A stretch of DNA of 64,000 nt, taken from assembly GCA_022843805.1 (NCBI GenBank), contig JALHMY010000037.1:1-64000 (forward strand), in the 5' to 3' direction. Of the stretch, positions 25,506-32,998 are shown piece by piece (the first letter of the stretch is position 1; every line of letters starts with the position of its first letter). Position numbers and translations under genes: made by a program. The notes below the pieces were generated by a model. The model had not been told where the DNA came from, made no database searches, and saw only the letters and a list, made by a program, of their open reading frames with translations. This DNA comes from Fuerstiella sp. (GTDB taxonomy: Bacteria; Planctomycetota; Planctomycetia; Planctomycetales; Planctomycetaceae).

Positions 25506-26558
25506 ATGAGAAGTGTTCGACGCGCTCGAGGCTTTACGCTGATCGAGTTGCTGGTGGTCATTGCAATTATTGCGATTTTGATTGCTTTGTTGTTGCCTGC
25601 GGTACAGCAGGCTCGCGAAGCGGCCCGCAGGACCGAGTGCAAGAATAAGATGAAGCAGTGGGGGTTGGCGCTTCACAACTACCATGACACACATGGAGTG
25701 TTCCCACCAGCGTTGAATGGATCGGGTCGATTCAATTCTGCAGCTTTTTATGTAGGTAACAACCGAGTCCAGAACACTTCCGGATTCGTTTTTCTGCTGC
25801 CATTTATTGAGCAGGCACCGGCATACCAGATGTACGATTTCAATCAGACGGGAAGTCTGTCGAATCCCTACAGCATGCCGATTGCTGGTAATGTCTCTAT
25901 CAATCCGAACGTTGCGGTAACCTCAATTCCAATGCCTGCTCTGAGCTGTCCGTCGCATCCGCAGGCTGGCGAAATGTCGAGCTCCGGCGTTACGAATCAG
26001 GCTGATTTTTATAGCCGTGAGAATGCTCGCCGTGCCAGCTACGCTTTCAACACCGGAAGCATGACCGACTATAATGCTCCATGGCACACGTTTAACAGTG
26101 ACATTCGTCAGGGTGCTTTTGGCAACAATGGCGCTGCAAAAATTGCTGCTCTGACAGACGGCACGACCAACGTGATTCTGCTGGGTGAAGCATGGGGTGG
26201 CGGACGTTACAAGACAAGTGCTTCCTTTGGCCCATGGGGTCTGTCGGGAACTCATACCTGCTGTCACTTGTACACACCTTCTAACAGCAGTTCAGCGTTG
26301 ACGCTTGCCAATATCACCGATCCTGCGTCGATGTTTGGCCCGCGTTTCAGAATTAACGCGGCGTATTTTGAAGTTGCTTCCGGCATTCCAGATGCACAGA
26401 AGCGTCAGTATGCATGGGGTTACGGCAGTGGACATACCGGCGGATGTCAGGTGACTTTGGGCGATGGTTCAGTCCGTTTCCTGAGTGAGAACATGGACAT
26501 GCTGGTCTTCTGGAGACTGAACTACATCCATGACGGTCAGGTGGTTGGTGAATTCTGA
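25506..26558 (+). CDS. DUF1559 protein with prepilin-type N terminus
   Basis: 350 residues from the ATG at 25506, chosen for its AGGAGG. The N terminus RARGFTLIELLVVIAIIAILIALLLPAVQQAREAARR is a textbook type IV prepilin/pseudopilin leader and helix, cleaved before F-T-L-I-E. The body is the DUF1559 beta-rich domain (CKNKMKQWGLALHNYHDTHGVFPPA near 60-85). It ends with the H-x9-DG motif (GHTGGCQVTLGDGSVRF), the domain signature. This family is massively expanded in planctomycetes; assembly by a type II/IV machinery is likely but function is unknown. The gene is followed by a strong terminator at 26597. Confidence 0.93.
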   Translation: MRSVRRARGFTLIELLVVIAIIAILIALLLPAVQQAREAARRTECKNKMKQWGLALHNYHDTHGVFPPALNGSGRFNSAAFYVGNNRVQNTSGFVFLLPFIEQAPAYQMYDFNQTGSLSNPYSMPIAGNVSINPNVAVTSIPMPALSCPSHPQAGEMSSSGVTNQADFYSRENARRASYAFNTGSMTDYNAPWHTFNSDIRQGAFGNNGAAKIAALTDGTTNVILLGEAWGGGRYKTSASFGPWGLSGTHTCCHLYTPSNSSSALTLANITDPASMFGPRFRINAAYFEVASGIPDAQKRQYAWGYGSGHTGGCQVTLGDGSVRFLSENMDMLVFWRLNYIHDGQVVGEF

Positions 26559-26596
26559 CAGAGTGCTGACTTGAACATGGTAAGGTCTTGTTTGTC

Positions 26597-26631
26597 GGCA
26601 CGGATCACTTTTGTGATCCGTGCCACTTTTT
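26597..26631 (+). terminator. Rho-independent terminator after the DUF1559 gene
   Basis: A perfect 12-bp stem GGCACGGATCAC / GTGATCCGTGCC (26597-26608 and 26613-26624) with a TTTT loop is followed by ACTTTTTC. It lies 38 bp after the DUF1559 stop. Confidence 0.9.
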
Positions 26632-26813
26632 CTGGTAGCGCAAGCGTCTGAGTAGCAGTGGCGTTTGAGTCGTGATAGATTTGTGGAGTTGGCGAAATCG
26701 TTTTTCTGATACAATGGTGCTGCGACCTGTGCATACCTGTCTGATAGTCCTGACGGATATCAGCTTTTCACTTTGGTATTGTTTTTGACGCTCAAACAGT
26801 GAGTTTCTGTACG

Positions 26814-27293
26814 ATGCATCGTTTTCAAAATTTTAATGGCTTTCGCTTTTCATCTGCTGTTTTGGCTTGTGTTTTAATGGCGGGTTGTGGAGAGGCGCCG
26901 GCCGGGCGAGGCGTGCCGGTTGAAGGCACAGTCACGATGGATGGCAAACCGCTGGACGGTGCTACGATCACCTTCATGAACGATACCTTTGCTGGTTTTG
27001 GCCGAACAGATGCAAACGGCAAGTATCGGCTGGTGCAGGGAGCATTGCCAGGGGTTAACAAAGTGGTGGTTTCCAAGCTACCACCGGGGGCCGTTGATCC
27101 GACAGTTGTACTCGATCCGGAAAATGGGATTGACGCTGGTCAAATAGAAGCCCAGGCCATGGGCAGTGGCAAAAAGGTTCAGGATCTTAGGCCAAAAGAC
27201 CTGGTTCCAGCGGATTACAGTGACCCTGCAAAGACTAAACTGACTTATGATGTGCCTGCTGGTGGTTCAACCGGTGTGGATTTCAATATCTGA
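26814..27293 (+). CDS. Small lipoprotein with carboxypeptidase-regulatory-like domain
   Basis: About 160 residues. From the ATG at 26814 the N terminus MHRFQNFNGFRFSSAVLACVLMAGC is a lipoprotein signal with lipobox LMAG-C; a GTG at 26799 would add five residues. The mature part reads GVPVEGTVTMDGKPLDGATITFM, FGRTDANGKYRL, then KVVVSKLPPG, a single beta-sandwich of the CarboxypepD_reg-like/transthyretin-like type. In planctomycetes such lipoproteins routinely follow DUF1559 genes, as here. Role unknown; it may help anchor or process the pseudopilin. Confidence 0.82.
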   Translation: MHRFQNFNGFRFSSAVLACVLMAGCGEAPAGRGVPVEGTVTMDGKPLDGATITFMNDTFAGFGRTDANGKYRLVQGALPGVNKVVVSKLPPGAVDPTVVLDPENGIDAGQIEAQAMGSGKKVQDLRPKDLVPADYSDPAKTKLTYDVPAGGSTGVDFNI

Positions 27294-27363
27294 ACGGCGA
27301 TTGATGATGTGAACCGGTCTCCCTGCAAATCCGTCTCGTCGTGAACCAGGGAATTCATTGTTC

Positions 27364-29124
27364 ATGAGAATGTTCCTGGTCTTCGCACTGACTGCGTCAT
27401 TGTTGCCCGGGTGTGGCTCAGGGGTAAAGGATTCTTCCGCTGAGCCTGCCGTTTCAGGCCAGGGGGGAATCCTCAGATTCACCAGCGTCGCGACAGATCG
27501 CGGACTGATTTTTTCGCATCATCCGGGAAAAGAACGCAGGTACTATTTCCCGGAAATCATGTGTGCCGGAGCGGCATTTTTCGATTCAGACGGCGACAAT
27601 GACCTTGATGTGCTGCTGATTGATGCACGTGAAGAGACGGAACCTGCGGGCATTGCTGGCACCCGATCATCCTGCCGATTATTTCGGCAGGATGACAAAC
27701 GGTTTCTCGATGTCACAGAATCCGCCGGGCTGACTGACCATGGCTATGGCATGGGTGTGGCCGCTGGTGACGTCAATAACGATGGTCGGCCGGATTTTTA
27801 TGTCACATGTGTTGGCGCCGATTCGCTTTATCTGAATCTGGGCGAGAATCGTTTTCAGAACATTTCTGAAGCCGCTGGCATCCAAAACGACCGCTGGTCG
27901 GCATCCGCATGCTTTGTCGATTTTGATCGTGATGGCTGGCTTGACCTGTTTGTCACGAACTACGTTGACTATCAGCCTTTTGCTCCGTGTCGAGATGGTT
28001 CTGGCCGCGACGATTACTGTAATCCGGCGATCTTTCCCCGCACTACAGACAGATTGTTTCGTAATGTTACAGCGAATTCCTCCGACGGCAGCCCGAAGTT
28101 TATTGATGTCAGTGTTGCTGCGGGTATCGCAGGCCGTGCGGGTGCTGGTCTGGGTGTTCTTTGCGGTGATTTCAATGGTGATTTTTGGCCCGATCTTTAC
28201 GTGGCTAATGACGGTCATGCCAACTTTCTGTGGATGAATCAGCGAGATGGCACGTTTCGCGACGAAGCCGTGCTGATGGGTGTCGCCAATGACGTTGTTG
28301 GCCGTGGACAGGGCAGCATGGGGCTGGCGTCCGGTGATTTGAATGCCGATGGTCTCCCGGACATTCTGGTCACAAACCTGGAAGGCGAAAACAATGCTGT
28401 TTATGCCTCGGTGCAAGGCGGAGTCTTTACAGAAATCTCACGTGAGCTTGGTCTGTTTGGCCCCAGTCTTCCGTCAACAGGTTTTGGCGTTGTGCTTGAA
28501 GATTTTGATCATGACGGAGATTTGGACGCCGCCGTGGCGAATGGTCGAGTTCGCCGACCTGGCGACGCAGATCAGACTGCGTCGAGGTCGAACGGTAAAA
28601 CCGAATCAGGGCTCGATGTTTTCTGGAACGATTATTCGGAGCGGAGCCAGTTGTTCGAGAATGCTGGTTCCGGAGGGGAATTTGCAGAGCAGGCTCATCC
28701 CGACGATCAGTTTTCAAGGGACCTCGCTGTCTCTCGTGCCCTCGTAAGTGGTGACTTTGACAATGATGGTGATATTGACCTGTTGAGCACTCAGATTGCC
28801 GGCCCTGTGCGTCTGTATGAGAATCAGACGGCTTCCAAAGGAAACTGGATTTCGATTCGAGTGATCGATCCGGCGCTGGGTGGGCGCGATGCCTATGGCA
28901 GTGTGGTTTCCGTGACGGCGGATAAGAGTCGCGTTTCACGGTATGCGAATCCGGCATCGAGTTATCTTTCATCCTGCGATCCTCGAGTCCACTTTGGAAT
29001 TGGTGGCAGTGACAGGGTGGATCGCATTGATGTGATCTGGCCGGACGGAGTTGCTGAGGAGTTTCCGGAAGCCCTGGCAAATCAGTTTCTGATTCTGAAG
29101 CGTGGCGAAGGAAAGCGGCCGTGA
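27364..29124 (+). CDS. CRTAC1-like FG-GAP repeat lipoprotein with ASPIC/UnbV domain
   Basis: 586 residues from the ATG at 27364; a TTG at 27358 is the other choice. Lipoprotein signal MRMFLVFALTASLLPGC. Seven Asp-rich FG-GAP-like calcium-loop repeats are visible (DSDGDNDLDVL, DVNNDGRPDFYVT, DFDRDGWLDLFVT, DFNGDFWPDLYV, DLNADGLPDILVT, DFDHDGDLDAAV, DFDNDGDIDLLST), consistent with an integrin-like beta-propeller. The ASPIC/UnbV domain lies at the C terminus (GNWISIRVIDPALGGRDAYGSVV, HFGIGGSDRVDRIDVIWPDG). Extracellular adhesion or carbohydrate binding is typical for such propellers but untested. It overlaps the following TPR gene by 4 bp. Confidence 0.88.
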   Translation: MRMFLVFALTASLLPGCGSGVKDSSAEPAVSGQGGILRFTSVATDRGLIFSHHPGKERRYYFPEIMCAGAAFFDSDGDNDLDVLLIDAREETEPAGIAGTRSSCRLFRQDDKRFLDVTESAGLTDHGYGMGVAAGDVNNDGRPDFYVTCVGADSLYLNLGENRFQNISEAAGIQNDRWSASACFVDFDRDGWLDLFVTNYVDYQPFAPCRDGSGRDDYCNPAIFPRTTDRLFRNVTANSSDGSPKFIDVSVAAGIAGRAGAGLGVLCGDFNGDFWPDLYVANDGHANFLWMNQRDGTFRDEAVLMGVANDVVGRGQGSMGLASGDLNADGLPDILVTNLEGENNAVYASVQGGVFTEISRELGLFGPSLPSTGFGVVLEDFDHDGDLDAAVANGRVRRPGDADQTASRSNGKTESGLDVFWNDYSERSQLFENAGSGGEFAEQAHPDDQFSRDLAVSRALVSGDFDNDGDIDLLSTQIAGPVRLYENQTASKGNWISIRVIDPALGGRDAYGSVVSVTADKSRVSRYANPASSYLSSCDPRVHFGIGGSDRVDRIDVIWPDGVAEEFPEALANQFLILKRGEGKRP

Positions 29125-30512
29125 GCACTGAGCCACCACTTTCGCAGAATTCCAGGGACTGTGGAGGCCGTCTGCCTGCTCGTCCGACGCGTTTCGTTAT
29201 CGCTTTCGGCATTGTGATTTTTGCCGCCGTTGTTTTATCCGCGATTGGATTTTGGAACTTCAGGCCGGCTAAGAGTCCGCCGCAGGTGGATTTGTCGCAG
29301 GCAAATGCTGATATCGCTGCCTTAATACAGAAATCACGTGAACAGGTCATCAATTCCCCCGGAAATGCGGCCGCATGGGGGCGGCTCGGGATGGAATTGT
29401 TCGCTCACGAGTGGGAAACCGAAGCTGCCTTTTGTTTCGAACAGGCAGCGGAGTTGAATGGCAGTGAACCAAAATGGCCTTACCTGCACGCATTAACCGT
29501 TATGTCGGGGGACCGGGAGAAAGCTGCCATACTGCTGCGGCAGGCGATTGGCAGTCGAACTGATTTTGGAGTGGCTCGAAATCGACTTGGGGAACTGTTG
29601 CTGGAAAGCAATGCGCTGAAAGAGGCGGAGGCTGAACTGGTGATCGCTCATCGTTCGCATCCGGATGCACTTCGACCATTGCTGGCACTTGCCAGAGTGG
29701 CATGGCTCGGCGGGCGACCTGACGAAGCCAAACGCTGGGCACAGGATGCGGCAGCAAAAGATCCTTCACTCCGATCGGTGCATGAACTTTTGGCAATGAT
29801 CTGCCAGGCAACGGGTGATCGTGCAGCTGCTGATCGCGAAATGAAGATTGCGGAAAGCCTGCCGGACAGGCCTCTGGAGTGGGACGATCCGATCGCCGCC
29901 GACGTCCTCTCCCGCCGCCGTGATACTCGCTGGAAAAGTATGCAGGCTGAAGAACTGCTGGCATCCGGCGACTATTCGCGCGGAATTCGGCTGCTTCAGC
30001 AGATTCTGACTTTGGACAAAGGGGAGCCGAAGGTCTTCAGCATTCTTGGCCGTGCACTGACCGAAGTGGGCGACCTTCAGTCGGCGATGATTGTATTGAC
30101 GGACGCGGCTACTCTTCATCCGGATTCTGCTGACATTCACTTTCAAAAGGGCAGTACACTATTTCTGCGAGGCGAGTTTAATGCTGCTCGCGAGTCCTTT
30201 GAGAACGCCATCCGCTTAAAGCCGGATTTTGCTCTGGCACTTTTTAACCTCGCAAATACTATGGAACAGCTGGGAGATTCGGAAAATGCGTTAGCCGCAT
30301 ATCGGCGGTCGGTGGCCGCACAGCCCTCGCTGGTACCTGGTTACACCGGAGCAGCAAAAATCCTCGTATCTCGCGGAGAAAAATCGGCGGCAGGAGAACT
30401 GCTTCAGTCGGCTCTGATCGTTTCACCCGGAAATTCGACGGTTGCAGACATGATGCGGGAATTGTCCGAAACTGAGGCGACTCCGCAGGAAACCGAAAAA
30501 AAGTCGGACTGA
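29121..30512 (+). CDS. Membrane-anchored TPR protein
   Basis: 463 residues, starting at GTG 29121 inside the stop of the CRTAC1-like gene (GTGA), so translation is coupled. One membrane helix (FVIAFGIVIFAAVVLSAIGFW) spans residues about 25-45. The rest is a chain of TPR motifs: AAWGRLGMELFAHEWETEAAFCFEQAAEL, GVARNRLGELLLESNALKEAEAEL, VFSILGRALTEVGDLQSAMIVL, DIHFQKGSTLFLRGEFNAARESFENAI and ALFNLANTMEQLGDSENALAAYRRSV. UnbV/CRTAC1 plus TPR pairs recur in planctomycetes and acidobacteria. It probably scaffolds the upstream propeller protein; that is inference. Confidence 0.88.
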   Translation: MSTEPPLSQNSRDCGGRLPARPTRFVIAFGIVIFAAVVLSAIGFWNFRPAKSPPQVDLSQANADIAALIQKSREQVINSPGNAAAWGRLGMELFAHEWETEAAFCFEQAAELNGSEPKWPYLHALTVMSGDREKAAILLRQAIGSRTDFGVARNRLGELLLESNALKEAEAELVIAHRSHPDALRPLLALARVAWLGGRPDEAKRWAQDAAAKDPSLRSVHELLAMICQATGDRAAADREMKIAESLPDRPLEWDDPIAADVLSRRRDTRWKSMQAEELLASGDYSRGIRLLQQILTLDKGEPKVFSILGRALTEVGDLQSAMIVLTDAATLHPDSADIHFQKGSTLFLRGEFNAARESFENAIRLKPDFALALFNLANTMEQLGDSENALAAYRRSVAAQPSLVPGYTGAAKILVSRGEKSAAGELLQSALIVSPGNSTVADMMRELSETEATPQETEKKSD

Positions 30513-30535
30513 CTGGCTTTCAGGAGAACTGAACG

Positions 30536-32005
30536 ATGCAAATGAACCTGAATCGTCGTGAGCTGCTGTCATCGGCGGGCTGTGGATTTGGCGCGCTTGC
30601 GATGCAGGCCCTGACGGCAGATGCCGGCGGTCAGGCAGCCGCCAGCGAGGATGTCAAAACGTCTGACGTTATCACGGGCCAGAAAAAGACCGATGAGACA
30701 CTGGGCGAAAAACCGCCAATGTATCCGGCTCGTGCAAAACGCATCATTTTCATTTTTATGCAGGGTGGCCCCAGTCACGTGGATACGTTTGACTGGAAAC
30801 CTGAACTGCAGAAGTCTGACGGCAAGTCGATCGATTTTACCGGTGTTCGATTCGGCGATTTCGGGCAGCAGACAAAGCAGACACTCATGCGCCCGTTGTG
30901 GCGTTTTTCGCGCCATGGGGAGTGTGGGAGAACAGTGTCCGAGCTGTTTCCTCACATTGCTCGCCATGTGGATGACTTGTGTTTCCTGAACGGCATGCAT
31001 ACGGACGGAGTAGCACATGGTCCGGCAACTCTGTTTCTTCACACCGGCGCGACAAATCTGATCCGACCATCGCTGGGTTCATGGCTGATGTATGGCCTGG
31101 GCACGGAGAATCAGAATCTTCCTGGATTTGTCCTGCTGCAGCCATCGGATGAAAAAGGTGGTCCGCGAAATTATTCGAACGCCTTCCTTCCCACGGTCTG
31201 TCAGGGGACACCTATTGGTCGATCGTGGAAACCGATCGATCAGATGACCATCGACCATATTCGTAACACTCAGCTGCCTCCTGGCATTTCCACCGAACGA
31301 TTTGCTTTGACTCAGCGATTGAGTGAGCTGCAGCTTGACAGGCGAACCGACCATGACAGTCGTCTTGATGCCGTGATCCGCAGTTACGAGCTCGCCTGGA
31401 AAATGCAGGCAAAGGCGCCGGAGTTGCTGGATCTGTCGGGTGAAACTCAGGCGACCCAGGAAATGTATGGAATCGGCGAAAAGGCGACGGATGAGTTTGG
31501 GCGACAGTGTCTTCTGGGGCGAAGGCTGTCAGAGGCGGGAGTTCGATTTGTGCAAATCAACTATGCGGACGAATCTCCCAATCCTCGCTGGGACCAGCAT
31601 TCCAATATGCCGAAACATGAAGAGCATGCAAAAGCCACAGACAAACCGGTCGCTGCGTTACTGGCCGATCTGAAGCAGCGAGGACTTCTGGAAGACACAC
31701 TGGTATGGTGGGGTGGAGAGTTCGGACGTACCCCGTTTTCTCAGAGCAACGACGGTCGCGACCATAATCCGCGAGGCTTTACCGTGTTTCTTGCCGGCGG
31801 AGGTGTGAAGCCGGGGTTTTCGTGGGGAGCAACCGATGAAATCGGGCATCTTGCGGTCGAAGGGAAAGTGCATATGCACGATCTTCATGCCACCCTGCTT
31901 CATCTGATGGGGATTGATCATGAACGGCTGACATTCCGACATGCTGGCCGGGATTTTCGACCCACAGACATCTACGGACGTATTGTGCAGGACATCATTG
32001 CCTGA
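30536..32005 (+). CDS. DUF1501 (sulfatase-like) protein with Tat-type signal
   Basis: 489 residues. An N-terminal twin-arginine-like leader (LNRRELLSSAGCGFGALAMQALTADAGG) suggests folded export. The body is a DUF1501 domain of the alkaline phosphatase/sulfatase superfamily: IIFIFMQGGPSHVDTFDWKP, FLNGMHTDGVAHGPATLFLHTG, VWWGGEFGRTPFSQSNDGRDHNPRGFTVFLAGGGVKPG, MHDLHATLLHLMGIDHERLTFRHAGRDFRPTD. In planctomycetes it normally sits beside a DUF1549/DUF1553 cytochrome gene; here nadC intervenes. Its TGA stop (32003-32005) is the first codon of a dispersed repeat. Confidence 0.92.
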   Translation: MQMNLNRRELLSSAGCGFGALAMQALTADAGGQAAASEDVKTSDVITGQKKTDETLGEKPPMYPARAKRIIFIFMQGGPSHVDTFDWKPELQKSDGKSIDFTGVRFGDFGQQTKQTLMRPLWRFSRHGECGRTVSELFPHIARHVDDLCFLNGMHTDGVAHGPATLFLHTGATNLIRPSLGSWLMYGLGTENQNLPGFVLLQPSDEKGGPRNYSNAFLPTVCQGTPIGRSWKPIDQMTIDHIRNTQLPPGISTERFALTQRLSELQLDRRTDHDSRLDAVIRSYELAWKMQAKAPELLDLSGETQATQEMYGIGEKATDEFGRQCLLGRRLSEAGVRFVQINYADESPNPRWDQHSNMPKHEEHAKATDKPVAALLADLKQRGLLEDTLVWWGGEFGRTPFSQSNDGRDHNPRGFTVFLAGGGVKPGFSWGATDEIGHLAVEGKVHMHDLHATLLHLMGIDHERLTFRHAGRDFRPTDIYGRIVQDIIA

Positions 32006-32054
32006 CGGGCAGGAATGCCCATCGTACCCCAAAACGAAGTATGGACAAAGCACT
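32003..32054. repeat. Half copy of the GTAGGTTGGACATTCC-type element
   Basis: Matches the right half of the element at 1584-1688: TGACGGGCAGGAATGCCC, ATCGTACCCCAAAA, GAAGTAT, then ACAAAGCACTG. The hairpin is GGGCA-ggaa-TGCCC. The element begins with the TGA stop of the DUF1501 gene and ends 12 bp before the nadC start. Confidence 0.75.
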
Positions 32055-32066
32055 GAGGCAGGCTTA

Positions 32067-32969
32067 ATGAACCCGGAATTTGACCAGGAGACAATGGCGG
32101 CGGCCGTCAGCCTGATTGAGATTGCACTGACCGAAGATCTGCGTGACCGAGGGGATTTGACCAGTCTTTCCACGATTCCTGAAGAGTTGTCGGCTTCGGT
32201 CAGCATTGTGTCCAGAGAAAACGGAGTTCTCTGTGGTGCGCCCCTGATTCCTCTGGTGTTTCAGAACCTGAACAGCCGAATGGCGATGAGCTCGCAAGTC
32301 ACGGTGGATCTCGCCATTCCGGATGGAGGCAGCGTTAAACCCGGAAATCGGATCGCGAGTATCAGCGGGCCAGTCAGAACATTGCTGACCGGTGAACGGA
32401 CTGTGCTGAATTTTTTAATTCACCTGAGCGGTGTGGCGTCAAAGACGCAGGCGTTTGTGCAAAAAGTTCAGGGGACGAAAGCCGTCATTCTGGATACTCG
32501 GAAGACTCTCCCGGGTTATCGGCTGCTGCACAAATATGCGGTTCGCTGTGGAGGAGGCACAAATCATCGGATGGGGTTGTACGACGGAATTCTCATCAAG
32601 GACAACCACCTGGCCGCACGTGGTGATCAGAGAGTCTCCGCAGCCGTTTCGGATGCTCGCCACTACATGCAGTTGCATGGAATGAAATTGCCGGTGGAAA
32701 TCGAAGTGGATACGCTGGAGCAGCTTCGGGATGCTCTTGATGAGAATCCTGAAATCGTACTGCTGGACAATATGGGGCCGTCCTTGCTGATCGAGGCCGT
32801 TCGAATGCGGGACACGATGGCACCGAAGACAAAGCTTGAAGCGTCCGGACGAGTGACTCTGGAGACAGTCAGAGCCATTGCTGAAACGGGTGTCGACCGG
32901 ATCAGCATTGGTGGTTTGACTCATTCTGCACCGGCGCTCGATCTTGGCTTTGACTGGCCGTGGGGCTGA
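32067..32969 (+). CDS. nadC: Nicotinate-nucleotide pyrophosphorylase (carboxylating)
   Basis: 300 residues from the ATG at 32067; the frame is open further up but that part is inside the repeat. Family blocks: IEIALTEDLRDRGDLTSLS, GERTVLNFLIHLSGVAS, ILDTRKTLPGYRLLHKYAVRCGGGTNHRMGLYDGILIKDNHL (quinolinate/PRPP site with conserved R, K and H), LPVEIEVDTLEQL, VLLDNMGP, LEASGRVTLE and DRISIGGLTHSAPALDLGFD. It converts quinolinate and PRPP to nicotinate mononucleotide in NAD synthesis. It lies between the DUF1501 and DUF1549/1553 genes, an unusual neighbourhood. Confidence 0.96.
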   Translation: MNPEFDQETMAAAVSLIEIALTEDLRDRGDLTSLSTIPEELSASVSIVSRENGVLCGAPLIPLVFQNLNSRMAMSSQVTVDLAIPDGGSVKPGNRIASISGPVRTLLTGERTVLNFLIHLSGVASKTQAFVQKVQGTKAVILDTRKTLPGYRLLHKYAVRCGGGTNHRMGLYDGILIKDNHLAARGDQRVSAAVSDARHYMQLHGMKLPVEIEVDTLEQLRDALDENPEIVLLDNMGPSLLIEAVRMRDTMAPKTKLEASGRVTLETVRAIAETGVDRISIGGLTHSAPALDLGFDWPWG

Positions 32970-32998
32970 ACGCGGCAAAAACAACGGGTGGGAGCTGG

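Noticed and set aside
27679..28416. Minus-strand open frame of 245 codons
   Set aside because: Antisense shadow of the FG-GAP repeats; the Ile/Thr/Val-rich product reflects the Asp-rich calcium loops on the other strand.
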